A stretch of 19,100 nt of DNA from CAZSWS01 sp964610765 (GCA_964610765.1 CAZSWS010000060.1:1-19100); one strand, 5' to 3'; counted from the stretch's first letter, positions 7,142 to 15,464 are shown. Notes: generated by a model from the sequence alone, not told the origin. Numbers and translations: made by a program.

Positions 7142-9157
7142 TCATGCTTTTCGCTTAAAGGTTACTCTCTCTACTTTCCCATTTTTTACTTGCTTCTCAA
7201 CAATAATAACCTCTCCAATCTTAAGCTTAGTACTTTTTTTATTCATATCCAATGGATATCTGTTTTTATCTCCTTCAAAGCGTACTTGTTTTGCAAATCG
7301 ATTAAAGACAGCAACAGTTGCTTCAACTTCTGACTTTTCTCTTGTAATCTTTGACTTTTCTTCTTTTTTTATTAATTCAGAGTAATATTGTAAATATTCA
7401 CCTGTTTTTGGGTTGTTTTTACTCTTGTTTTGTCGTTTGCAAGCTACAAAGTCATCCAACTCCATATACTCTAATGGAATAACTAAATCTTGTGGTTTGC
7501 TCATGTCTAAGAACTCTTGTTTCTGCGCGCTTTTTTTAAAGTCCTTTATTTGGTTAGATAAGAGTTGTTTAAATTCATCTTTGAAGGTTTGAATATCATT
7601 TGAATTTACCCCTTTTACTTTTCCTATTTCTATTTTCACCCTTCCATATCCGTATGCTTTGGCAAAGCCCATCGTATGACTATGTCCATCCGGTAAAAGA
7701 ATAGCCTCTAGTAAGCCTCCTAATTCAACGCGTTTAAGGTTATGAAATCGGAGTATGCTGGAGAATACACTTCCTGTAGGCATAGGAATAAAGGGATTTG
7801 CATTCTCATCCTGACCTTCGGGGATAGAAAGAACTCTGTCCCAATTGTTTCGTATCGGATAGCGTTTCCATCCTTTCAGGATAACGCTAGTATCATGTAG
7901 CATCGTTTTAAATAGAACAGATTTTCCATCTTTCTCCATATATCCGCCCTCTCCATCTTGCTTCAGATAGATGGGATAATAGCTTGGTTTGGGGCTTCCC
8001 ATATATACACGAAGTTCTTTATTTGTTGCTTTCTGATCTGTCATTGCATGAGAGAACCAGGCTCTTCCTTTTAGTTTATTATTAGAAGTTGTACCAAAAA
8101 TACACTCGCTGAAGTCTAAGGAGTTTAAAGAATGCTCTTGGGGTAAATATTCCTTAATTCGTTTTTTAGAAGGTAGCTTATAGAGATACGAAAGACCCAC
8201 ATGCTCTAATTCACCAGAATCATTTTTATAGAAAAAAACAGGGACACTTTCTCCTTTTCTCATTTTTCCCCTCCAAAACTCCCAGTCTTTAGAATCTTTA
8301 TATACAAACAGAAAATCGTTATAAATCCCTTCTTTATCATAGGTGTCTAATTCGAATGTTCCTAATGCTTCATTCATAAAAACAAACTCATAGAACTTAC
8401 CTGAAGCTTTTTGTCTTATAGTTTTATCATAGTTAAGCACTTTTTCTTTTCTAATCCCTGATTGACCAGTAAAAACAATAGTTCCTTCTTTCCCATGCGA
8501 ATCAAAACGAACTCTAATCCGCTTATCTACTGCATTTTCTTTATTTAGCTGTAGCTCTTCAAATTTACTTGTTAATTTAGCTTTGCCTATTTGTTCGTAT
8601 TTAAACTTGGCTGTTTTATTATCATCCTTTTTGAAAGTAACAGGATTAGCAAACTTCTCACAAAAAGTCGTGCCGAAATTTTCATCTAAGTCCTTATGTG
8701 ATATTCTCCTTGGAATACCACAATCTGTAATAATCACCTTCTCTTCTCCTTCTTTTCTCATCCACCCACAATGGATGTTTGAGTTTTGAAAAAAAGCAAG
8801 ATATTTTGGTAACTGTAAATCTCGAATGCTGTACTTTTTATTCGAGACCTGCTGCATTTTGCTAAAGCTTATAATTTCCAGCACATTGCGAATAGTTCCT
8901 TTGATTGTAGTGGATGGAATGAAGTAAATGCCATCTATATTACTAAAATCCTTAAACTCTTGTGTTTTCTTTTCTGCTTCTTCCTTGGTATGTCCATTCC
9001 GAACAAAAATGGGTGACTCTGCTGTTATTTTCAATTCAATGCTTCCTGAGATGCCATCCTTAAATGGAATATCGTGTGATATATCATTAGCCCAGTCGGG
9101 AAAAAACACTTCATCCGATAAAGGGACAAAATTAAAGGGGGCTTTCATTGTTGCCAT
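7142..9157 (-). CDS. TIGR03986-type type III RAMP protein
   Basis: A 671-aa Cas7-group RAMP. The first RAMP half has ISGSIELKITAESPIFVRNG (36-55), a non-cleaved-looking loop, and IYFIPSTTIKGTIR (77-90), the form of the xPGSSLKGxxR motif. The second half has NPFIPMPTGSVFSSILR (454-470), LGGLLEAILLP (479-489) and the Gly-rich loop MGFAKAYGYGRVKIEI (496-511). After about residue 520 there is an added helical and basic section. A short beta-rich tail (about 610-670) ends in IGEVIIVEKQVKNGKVERV and may be an OB-like RNA-binding unit. Length and N-terminus fit the TIGR03986 family. It is likely a backbone subunit of the effector. Ribosome site AGGAAA lies 8 nt before the first ATG, deciding it over Met4. 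Confidence 0.85.
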   Translation of the reverse strand: MATMKAPFNFVPLSDEVFFPDWANDISHDIPFKDGISGSIELKITAESPIFVRNGHTKEEAEKKTQEFKDFSNIDGIYFIPSTTIKGTIRNVLEIISFSKMQQVSNKKYSIRDLQLPKYLAFFQNSNIHCGWMRKEGEEKVIITDCGIPRRISHKDLDENFGTTFCEKFANPVTFKKDDNKTAKFKYEQIGKAKLTSKFEELQLNKENAVDKRIRVRFDSHGKEGTIVFTGQSGIRKEKVLNYDKTIRQKASGKFYEFVFMNEALGTFELDTYDKEGIYNDFLFVYKDSKDWEFWRGKMRKGESVPVFFYKNDSGELEHVGLSYLYKLPSKKRIKEYLPQEHSLNSLDFSECIFGTTSNNKLKGRAWFSHAMTDQKATNKELRVYMGSPKPSYYPIYLKQDGEGGYMEKDGKSVLFKTMLHDTSVILKGWKRYPIRNNWDRVLSIPEGQDENANPFIPMPTGSVFSSILRFHNLKRVELGGLLEAILLPDGHSHTMGFAKAYGYGRVKIEIGKVKGVNSNDIQTFKDEFKQLLSNQIKDFKKSAQKQEFLDMSKPQDLVIPLEYMELDDFVACKRQNKSKNNPKTGEYLQYYSELIKKEEKSKITREKSEVEATVAVFNRFAKQVRFEGDKNRYPLDMNKKSTKLKIGEVIIVEKQVKNGKVERVTFKRKA

Positions 9158-9158
9158 A

Positions 9159-9560
9159 CTATTTCCTTTCTTCTTTATGATTAAAACCTATAAAAATCAT
9201 CTCTGCCGGTTTGAGTACGAGCATATTTTCACAGTATTCATCCGGTTCTTCCTTCCATCGCTGTAAGAAGTTTAAGCCAGCTGCTTCTATCCTTTGCGGG
9301 ATATACCTTTCTATATCATTTGTATCCGGGTTTAGCTCACTTTCCAGCAGCGTAAACTCCTTGACAAGGTATTCACCATCCACAAAACGGATACTATACG
9401 ATAGAAGCTGGTTGCTGTCGAAAAGCTGAGCTTCTACCACAAACGGGTTCTCTGCCGGGTTTAACGATTGCTCAAAAGGTTCTTTATCTAGCGTGATAGG
9501 CTTTTTCTCATTGCTCATCCAATAATACCCTTCATAGATTCCTTTATTAATATTATTCAT
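9159..9560 (-). CDS. Small type III protein, TIGR04423-like
   Basis: A 133-aa acidic, mostly beta protein. The N-terminus IYEGYYWMSNEKKP (8-21) resembles the small TIGR04423 family found only in Bacteroidota type III loci; that family call is from memory. It also recalls Csx19 of subtype III-D in size and position. Its start overlaps the previous gene by 8 bp (ATGAATAA), and a GGAG ribosome site lies about 9 nt upstream, so it is translationally coupled. It ends 1 bp before the TIGR03986 gene. That fixed position among RAMP genes suggests an effector subunit or assembly factor. It does not look like the helical Cas11 small subunit. Confidence 0.72.
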   Translation of the reverse strand: MNNINKGIYEGYYWMSNEKKPITLDKEPFEQSLNPAENPFVVEAQLFDSNQLLSYSIRFVDGEYLVKEFTLLESELNPDTNDIERYIPQRIEAAGLNFLQRWKEEPDEYCENMLVLKPAEMIFIGFNHKEERK

Positions 9561-10974
9561 TGTGTAACTCCTTTCCGTCTTTTGTTATGGTTCCATTAAA
9601 TACCCCGTTTCCTCTATTTACACCTCCTCCAAGAGGAAGTAGACCTGTACAGATATCTTGCAGTGCGTTTTCTAGCGCTTGTTGTATGTTTTTGTTATCC
9701 TCTTCTTTTTTTAGAGCGGCCTGGTTAACCAGAAGCTTAAATGTAAAGCGTTCTCCCTTTCCATAAATGGTTTCTTCATCAAACAAGGCTCCGTGAATAG
9801 CGCCACCCGTAAAACGGTCGATAGCCACATGGTTGAGTACTTTCTTTCTAACATTTTTTGCTTCGATGATGTCTGAAAGGAGGATGTTTCCCCTTTTTTG
9901 CGGTTCTTTCCATTTGCTGTTCTCATAACCAAATAATGCTTGAACTGCCGGATTCTCGTTGCCTACGGTTGCCTCTCCTTCACCGGCAAAATGCTGGTTC
10001 AATAAGTTGTAGTGATAAGCCACCCGATGCGATAAAGCCCCTTTGACTGAGCTGGCAGGGATAAGTGCAGTCTGGGTTTGCCAAAAGGGAAGTGCCGGAA
10101 GCGAACCGCTCCACTCAATAATGGCCTCAGAGACCGGTGTGATATCAGCTTGGTCGTTTCCAAAACCGGAGCTAAACAAGTAAAAGTCTTCCGGCTGAAG
10201 TGTGAGCATATATTCGCTCCATTCGTCAGCCTCCGGGCTAGTGCCTGTGTACTCCTTGGCTTTCAATTCTTTTCCCCAGTTTTCAGCCAGACTGGATGAC
10301 TTCTTTAGGTAAGCCCGTAAATCGTCAGGTGCTTGCAAATCAAGCAAGGCTTCCTGTATGCTTACGACTTTAATCTCACCAAAGCCTTTGCGTGAGCCTC
10401 CTCCGATACGGAATGTGCGATTAGCCAGTGCATTCAACACGGCATGAAAACATGCTTTATCTTCTTCACTTCCACCGGAAACCATTTCAATCTCAAAGCA
10501 AAAGCGAGCGCCTTTATAGACCACCTGCTCGTCAAATTTTCCCGCATCTTCATTTGTCCCTTTTGCGTTGATGCGCACATGCTGTCTGATGGGTAAATTA
10601 ACAAATGGATGATAGAAGGCTTTTTTTCTTTCATCTGTCGAAGCGAATAGCTTTGTTTGTTTCTGAAGACCATCTATCGGCTTACCTTCAAATCCAACCA
10701 TTTTGGCTTCAGTAAATACTATTTCGGACCCTTTCCCTTCATGCTTATCCTTTCCTTGGAAACCGAAAAAAGCTTTCGCGACATGTTCTCCCAGTATATG
10801 TCGAAAAACGCCTGCTAAAGCGGTACCCGGAATATAGGGAAGACCATTTACATCAGTAGCCACAACAGCATCTGTGAGAATATCCTTATCGCCGAACCCT
10901 ACTACTAGCGGGGTTGCAGCTTCAATTAGTACACGGGCGAGGTGTCGATGGGTATATGTTATTTTCTTATTCAT
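9553..10974 (-). CDS. Fused Cas7-Cas7 (double Csm3-like RAMP)
   Basis: A 473-aa protein built of two Csm3/Cas7 domains in tandem. Domain 1 (about 8-210) has ILTDAVVATDVNGLPYIPG (32-50), where D35 matches the target-RNA-cleaving Asp of Csm3. It also has HVRINAKGT (132-140) and the Gly loop FRIGGGSRKGFGEI (188-201). Domain 2 (about 253-465) has QADITPVSEAII (275-286, D277 in the matching place), ALIPASSVKGALSHR (303-317), HVAIDRFTGGA (382-392) and LPLGGGVNRGNGVF (446-459). Both halves therefore keep the Asp and could cut bound RNA at two points along the crRNA. Fusions of this kind occur in III-D and related systems. A good AAGGAG ribosome site precedes the start. Confidence 0.9.
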   Translation of the reverse strand: MNKKITYTHRHLARVLIEAATPLVVGFGDKDILTDAVVATDVNGLPYIPGTALAGVFRHILGEHVAKAFFGFQGKDKHEGKGSEIVFTEAKMVGFEGKPIDGLQKQTKLFASTDERKKAFYHPFVNLPIRQHVRINAKGTNEDAGKFDEQVVYKGARFCFEIEMVSGGSEEDKACFHAVLNALANRTFRIGGGSRKGFGEIKVVSIQEALLDLQAPDDLRAYLKKSSSLAENWGKELKAKEYTGTSPEADEWSEYMLTLQPEDFYLFSSGFGNDQADITPVSEAIIEWSGSLPALPFWQTQTALIPASSVKGALSHRVAYHYNLLNQHFAGEGEATVGNENPAVQALFGYENSKWKEPQKRGNILLSDIIEAKNVRKKVLNHVAIDRFTGGAIHGALFDEETIYGKGERFTFKLLVNQAALKKEEDNKNIQQALENALQDICTGLLPLGGGVNRGNGVFNGTITKDGKELHNE

Positions 10975-10989
10975 TCTCTTTCTCCTTTC

Positions 10990-12471
10990 TTACTTGTTAT
11001 TTGCTGCTTTAGCCATGGCTGCCGCTAAGTTGATGAGGTGCAGTTGTACGGTGTTTTTTTCTGCTGAATCAATGTACTTTTTTAGTATATCCCTTCTACC
11101 GCGTTTATCCCATTTATCCTTTGCAACCCCATGGGTTAAATAACCGGTTTTCTCAGCAAATAGCTTGTTCTTAATCACTTTGTCATCAGTGTATTGTGTC
11201 GCGATGCTCCGAATGGTTCCCCACTGGGAGGCAAAGCGGTCTTCTTTAAATCTGTCTTTGTTTTTTTCAACAAATTGGTTGACAGATTCATAAATGGTCA
11301 ATTCTATCGCCTGCTTTTCTTTATTAGCCACCAAAAACTCGAGCAATGTATCATTCTTGGTCTCGGTCTTTTCTTGTTTTTCCTTTGTGAACTTTGCAGA
11401 GGGTTGGTTATCAGACTCAGCCATCAGTGGCCAAGCAGCAGTGCCATCCTCTTTCGGTGTTAAAAAGGCAGGATTGTAAAACACTTTGCCAAAACCTTCA
11501 TTGCGATAGGAGCCAATGTACGTTTGGTGAGGTATACCTTTTTTCGTGTTGACTGCAAAGACACTCCCTTTCTCTATGCCACAACGATCGGTGTCACGAG
11601 ATTGACGGATGGAGTTCCAGGGGGCATATTGGAACGTTCGTATCTGTGTTTTTTTCCAGCAAATTGTTGCTTCTCCAGACTCAAATCCTAATTGCTCAAC
11701 CGTTGGTGTAAAGACCGGCGTTCCGGAGTCGTCCAAGAAGATCAATCGTCCATCGGCATAGACATATACGATACCTTCATCGATAAGTACATCTGTTTGA
11801 ACCTCTTCAAAGTCGGCCACCTCTATTTTTACCAATCCATATTGTGCCGTGCGAGACCTACCAATACGTTTTTTGTCACCTATCAATGCCTGTTTAATTT
11901 TTTCTGTCAGTTGGTCTGAAAGCTCGTTGTCTATTTCGACCTCAAACAAAAATTCGGTTCCTTTATCTATGGATTCATAACCGTACATTTGAGCATCTTT
12001 CGATCTTCTGTTCTCGGCATCATAGGCCGACTTGATTGCGAAAGACTTATTCGTAATCACTTTCACTCCTTGATGCTGTGTAAACGTATAGAAACCGGTG
12101 CGGTAACTTTTTAATTGTTTGGCCTTGTTTTCTTTGTTTTGCGCTTCCGGATGATGGAGGATGTACGTGTTTTTCAATGGGTCACCTGCTTCTATTTTGG
12201 GTTTAGCCATACTAAGGGGAGCCTTCACTGAGCGTACGGATGAGTTGTGTGAAGAAGGGTGAGCATCTCCAAAGCGCACTTTCCCACTATGAAAGACAGC
12301 CAACTGTTCTTCCGGGGTCAACACCTCTTTCTGATATAAAACACCTGCGGCAATTCCTAAGAAATTATTTCCCGGAATAAAGTCTAACGTTTCCTGGTTA
12401 CCTTCAGTCGCCGCTTTTTGATTGATGATGATGTCAGAAAGTAGCGTGCATTTAAAGCGTAGTTTTTTCAT
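10990..12471 (-). CDS. csx10: Csx10-like double-RAMP subunit (Cas5-type)
   Basis: I set the start at the Met at 12471, giving 493 aa. This ATG overlaps the stop of the previous gene as ATGA, and AGGAGG lies just upstream; the longer reading frame to 12504 lacks such support. RAMP half 1 has LDFIPGNNFLGIAAG (29-43), VRFGDAHP (65-72) and the Gly loop RIGRSRTAQYGLVKIEV (202-218). Half 2 ends in TYIGSYRNEGFGKVFYNP (317-334). A helical C-terminal region of about 140 residues follows. This matches Csx10 of subtype III-D, which takes the Cas5/Csm4 place and holds the crRNA 5' tag beside Cas10. The Csx10 name is from pattern memory; the double-RAMP nature is clear. Confidence 0.82.
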   Translation of the reverse strand: MKKLRFKCTLLSDIIINQKAATEGNQETLDFIPGNNFLGIAAGVLYQKEVLTPEEQLAVFHSGKVRFGDAHPSSHNSSVRSVKAPLSMAKPKIEAGDPLKNTYILHHPEAQNKENKAKQLKSYRTGFYTFTQHQGVKVITNKSFAIKSAYDAENRRSKDAQMYGYESIDKGTEFLFEVEIDNELSDQLTEKIKQALIGDKKRIGRSRTAQYGLVKIEVADFEEVQTDVLIDEGIVYVYADGRLIFLDDSGTPVFTPTVEQLGFESGEATICWKKTQIRTFQYAPWNSIRQSRDTDRCGIEKGSVFAVNTKKGIPHQTYIGSYRNEGFGKVFYNPAFLTPKEDGTAAWPLMAESDNQPSAKFTKEKQEKTETKNDTLLEFLVANKEKQAIELTIYESVNQFVEKNKDRFKEDRFASQWGTIRSIATQYTDDKVIKNKLFAEKTGYLTHGVAKDKWDKRGRRDILKKYIDSAEKNTVQLHLINLAAAMAKAANNK

Positions 12472-13070
12472 AATCTTCCTCCTTCCAGTATTTTTATGTC
12501 GCATCGTCCCAAGCCTCGGTTTCTGTTTTGACCTAAGCGTTTGATGTAGCTAAGAGCATCCACAATGTCCTTTTCGAAATTGATAGGCACGTTTAGTATA
12601 CGTCCTTCCAAGACGCAAGGCACCGTCGTTTCCATTCTTCTTAAACTATGTTCTTTGGCAATCCCGGTTTCCGAGTCAATCGCCGTAGAGGAAGTGCTGC
12701 GATAAAGAAACGAAGCGAGCTTTTTTTCGTTAATAAAGGTTTGTTGGCTCTCTGGTAATTCCGCATTCGTAAAAAAAGCGACCCCTTGTCGTGCCTTGGA
12801 AACCATTTCTTCCGTGTTGTCCAGGTTATTTCGATCTTCTGAATTGCCGAAAACCAGACAGAAGATTTCCTTCTTATCTTCCCGTTGGTTTGCAAGAGAC
12901 AGTATTTCTTCCGCAGCCTCCCTCACCAACCCTTTGATTGTTTTCCCGGGCACAAAGGGTAGGTTGCTCTTATCTTTGACAACGAGGGCGTCTACATCAG
13001 CGCCGGCGGCTAATCCTGATCCGCAATGCCATTCGGTAAAGAATTCTATTTGATAATGTATGTCTTTCAT
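12468..13070 (-). CDS. Single-domain Csm3-like Cas7 RAMP
   Basis: A 200-aa RAMP of typical Csm3 size. It shows the canonical N-terminal block WHCGSGLAAGADVDALVVKD (14-33), with D25/D27 at the cleavage Asp position, then LPFVPGKTIKGLVREA (37-52). Next come IDSETGIAKEHSLRRMET (131-148), like the Csm3 thumb strand, and the Gly loop RLGQNRNRGLGRCDI (178-192). It is expected to form a backbone segment that binds crRNA and cuts target RNA every 6 nt. It starts 9 bp after the Cas10 stop and ends in an ATGA overlap with the Csx10-like gene, so the two are coupled. Confidence 0.9.
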   Translation of the reverse strand: MKDIHYQIEFFTEWHCGSGLAAGADVDALVVKDKSNLPFVPGKTIKGLVREAAEEILSLANQREDKKEIFCLVFGNSEDRNNLDNTEEMVSKARQGVAFFTNAELPESQQTFINEKKLASFLYRSTSSTAIDSETGIAKEHSLRRMETTVPCVLEGRILNVPINFEKDIVDALSYIKRLGQNRNRGLGRCDIKILEGGRL

Positions 13071-13079
13071 CTGGTCTGA

Positions 13080-14621
13080 TTATTTATTCGTTTCTTGTGT
13101 TGTAATAGAATGTAGAGCCAAAAGGTCATAGGCGGGATAATAGTTTTTCCCTTCTCTTGGTGTACCGTCTGTGACGTTTTTAAATAGCTCCCTTAGGTCC
13201 TTATTTCCAATCATGGAAACCACCCTCTGCTTTTTCTGTTCAGCTAGATGTATGTTCTCGTGCATAAGTCCCATCCATTGGCGAAGATGGGATTTGGCCT
13301 TGTTTCCCTCTTCGTTATCCAATCGTTTCATTTGATCTATCAAGGTTGAAATTTCCCACCTATTTTTAGGAGCGTTATCCAAGTAATAAGGACCAAACTC
13401 AAAGGAAGACTTAGCGTTTGGAGCTAATTCTCTTTGGGCAATGAGATCAAAGTCTTCAATAAAGCTATCTTGCACCTTATGAAACATCAAAGAAGATAAA
13501 GGAAGTTCATTCTTTAAATGTGCTTCTTTTTTTGAATCCTTCTTTGCCCTAGTGCATAGTATTTCAGCCAGGTGAGCCCCATAATGGAAAGGGTAAGATG
13601 ATTTAATGAATGCTATTCCGGCACATGCCGTTAGGTGATCAAATTTGAAACCTTCTGTTTCAAGTAATGGCAGTATACTTGCTTTTGTCTCCTTTTCAAA
13701 TGATTGTAAGAATTGGGCTGTGTATTCAATAGCTAGATTTGCTCGGCAAATTAAGGTGTGATCGTCTCCACCTAGTACAATGGGGCGAATAGGAATAGGA
13801 GCAGAAACGTCTGATCGATTGACAAACAACTCCTCAACTGCTCGATAAGCAGCTTGAGCAGAAGCAATAGTTGCTTGATCTAATTTTTGTGAGAATTCTT
13901 TGAATCGTCTTTTGCTTTTACCCATTTTTTGGATAATCTGCCCCAAACCATTACCATCAATATGAATCACAGCTATCCAGTTGTTTTTATCCGTAATCTT
14001 TCCAATATCATAAGCAATACGTTCATGGTCTAAGTCCTTTATGCCAAAGCATTTTTTAGATAATTCAAAGGTGACATTTTTTCCTCCTTTCTTTGTTTTA
14101 TCTCTTTTAGCTTCGGTTGCTTTATCTAGTAACTCATCCGTTTTGTTGTCATGTTTTGTAGCAGGTAGTCCAGTCTTAGGTGCTCTTTTTATTCCAATTA
14201 ACCCAAGGTTGGTACTCTTAAATGGCTTGTTGCGCTGAATTCTGAGCCGATTCTCTAGCTTAGCTACTTGCTCGGGAAAGTCCGAGTCGCTTTCGCAAGT
14301 TACTACCGCTTGACTAATGGTTATGCCCGGAGCCATGCGGAGCACTCTTTGAGGAAACTCTCGAACTACTTTTTGACATTGCTTTTCATCTTCGAAAAAG
14401 TATTTGATATTTCCGGCAGTATTCAGTATAGCATTTGAATCACTATCTATTGAGTCTAAAGGAAGATTCACACCCGCTTCCTTTAACATTGCCGCAAATT
14501 CAGCGCTGGAAATTCGATGCACTAGTTCACTGGCACCTGCAATATCTTTCAATTCGTTTGTTTGAAAAATGAAATCTTGGATACCTTGCACCGAGGCTCC
14601 ATAGAGATATGTTTTCTTCAT
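13080..14621 (-). CDS. cas10: Cas10 (HD-less, active cyclase)
   Basis: The signature type III protein, here 513 aa. It begins directly with the first palm region, YGASVQGIQDFIFQTNELKD (7-26) then IAGASELV, as in Cmr2-type Cas10. There is no N-terminal HD nuclease domain. The second palm has the metal-site strand VIHIDGNGLG (218-227, D222) and the cyclase motif VLGGDD (282-287), both intact, so cyclic oligoadenylate synthesis on target RNA binding is expected. No CxxC zinc finger pair is seen. The lack of the HD domain means this protein should not cut DNA itself. Two cOA-responsive effectors in the same operon fit that. The start lies 24 bp after the Cas6 stop. Confidence 0.95.
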   Translation of the reverse strand: MKKTYLYGASVQGIQDFIFQTNELKDIAGASELVHRISSAEFAAMLKEAGVNLPLDSIDSDSNAILNTAGNIKYFFEDEKQCQKVVREFPQRVLRMAPGITISQAVVTCESDSDFPEQVAKLENRLRIQRNKPFKSTNLGLIGIKRAPKTGLPATKHDNKTDELLDKATEAKRDKTKKGGKNVTFELSKKCFGIKDLDHERIAYDIGKITDKNNWIAVIHIDGNGLGQIIQKMGKSKRRFKEFSQKLDQATIASAQAAYRAVEELFVNRSDVSAPIPIRPIVLGGDDHTLICRANLAIEYTAQFLQSFEKETKASILPLLETEGFKFDHLTACAGIAFIKSSYPFHYGAHLAEILCTRAKKDSKKEAHLKNELPLSSLMFHKVQDSFIEDFDLIAQRELAPNAKSSFEFGPYYLDNAPKNRWEISTLIDQMKRLDNEEGNKAKSHLRQWMGLMHENIHLAEQKKQRVVSMIGNKDLRELFKNVTDGTPREGKNYYPAYDLLALHSITTQETNK

Positions 14622-14645
14622 ATTATGTGTATTAGGTTTTCAATA

Positions 14646-15329
14646 TTATGTTTTTTCTTTTTTAAATATGACACCATTGCCAATACTACTTCCTTTACCT
14701 ATGCCAATAAGGTCAGGAAGCAGTACGTTGCAATCGAACTCAATGTCGAAACTGATTAACTGAGTGTTTTTATAATGGCTTGGTCCTTGATTATGGATGG
14801 CTGTTATATGGCAAGCAATCCTCTTGTCAAAGAAAATATGAATGCCTTTTGCAAAAGATAAAATATTGCCAATAAGTATCCTTTCAAGAAAAGCAACTTG
14901 TTCTAAAAGACTTGTCATCAATTTGTATTTCTTGTAAGAACTCTGACTTAGTGGTAGCCAGTTTTTTATATTATAACGAATAAGTGTTGGTTGAATTTTT
15001 ATGGCTACTTGGACTGTTTCTAGATTCTCTATGACCATTTGCACAGTTTTTTTTCCTAATCTGAATTTGAAATCAGTGGTAGCAAGAAACTTCCTTACAG
15101 AGTCTATTCCTTCGTCAATACAAATAATAGCTGCTTTCTGGTGGATTCTTTTATATTGAACTAAAGGATAGGCATATCTAAACTCTTTATCCATGTGATT
15201 GTGAAATAATATATCGGGATTTCCTTCCATACTTTTAATGATAGCACCTCTGAATAAAGAGATCTCTTCAGGTCTTATATGGGTATCGAAAATGATGTAT
15301 ATTAGATTGGTGCTTTTATGTTTTTCCAT
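14646..15329 (-). CDS. cas6: CRISPR pre-crRNA endoribonuclease Cas6 (Cas6b-like)
   Basis: A 227-aa Cas6. The N-terminal half has KEFRYAYPLVQYKRIHQKAA (48-67) and the C-terminal half ends in the Gly-rich loop LIGIGKGSSIGNGVIFKK (207-224) that defines Cas6 and contacts the repeat RNA. The form fits the two-domain Cas6b type common in Bacteroidota. Candidate catalytic residues are the His pair in LFHNH (H43, H45), but I cannot fix them without alignment. It should cut each repeat to leave an 8-nt 5' tag. It is the first gene of the minus-strand operon, with about 1.27 kb of gene-free DNA upstream. Confidence 0.9.
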   Translation of the reverse strand: MEKHKSTNLIYIIFDTHIRPEEISLFRGAIIKSMEGNPDILFHNHMDKEFRYAYPLVQYKRIHQKAAIICIDEGIDSVRKFLATTDFKFRLGKKTVQMVIENLETVQVAIKIQPTLIRYNIKNWLPLSQSSYKKYKLMTSLLEQVAFLERILIGNILSFAKGIHIFFDKRIACHITAIHNQGPSHYKNTQLISFDIEFDCNVLLPDLIGIGKGSSIGNGVIFKKEKT

Positions 15330-15356
15330 ATTCTTAGTATTATGTATACCTTGTTA

Positions 15357-15384
15357 CAAATTTAATAATTTGCAAAAACAACAT
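15357..15384 (-). promoter_or_regulatory. Possible cas operon promoter
   Basis: On the minus strand TAAATTTG (15364-15357) matches the Bacteroidota -7 consensus TAnnTTTG. It would start transcription near 15350, leaving a leader of about 20 nt before cas6. I find no TTTG at the right distance upstream, only T-rich sequence, so this is a weak call. It is nevertheless the only -7 match in the first few hundred bases. Confidence 0.3.
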
Positions 15385-15412
15385 TTTATACCTTAAGGTT
15401 CAATTATTGAGT

Positions 15413-15464
15413 CATACTTGAAATACAGCAAATATGCTTGTAAAGTATGTTTATAGCAAATATG
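15413..15464. repeat. Short inverted and direct repeats upstream of cas6
   Basis: AGCAAATATG occurs twice in direct orientation (15427-15436 and 15455-15464, 28 bp apart, start to start). An inverted pair, CATACTT (15413-15419) and AAGTATG (15443-15449), is interleaved with it. The cluster lies 85-135 bp upstream of the cas6 start, just above the possible promoter, so it could be an operator for the cas operon. The sequence is very AT-rich and chance occurrence is not excluded. Confidence 0.35.

Noticed and set aside
7116..7385. Plus-strand open frame with hydrophobic, membrane-like translation
   Set aside because: It is the complement of the Lys-rich C-terminal end of the TIGR03986 gene; antisense of Lys/Glu codons yields Phe/Leu/Ser-rich sequence.
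9711..9932. Open frames inside the RAMP genes on either strand (for example 9711-9932, 10434-10673, 12641-12895)
   Set aside because: They lie wholly inside genes with clear domain motifs in another frame, lack ribosome sites and give unfamiliar low-complexity proteins.
12472..12504. Eleven-codon longer start for the Csx10-like gene
   Set aside because: The downstream ATG has a strong AGGAGG site and an ATGA overlap with the previous stop; the longer version would overlap the previous gene by 37 bp without a ribosome site.
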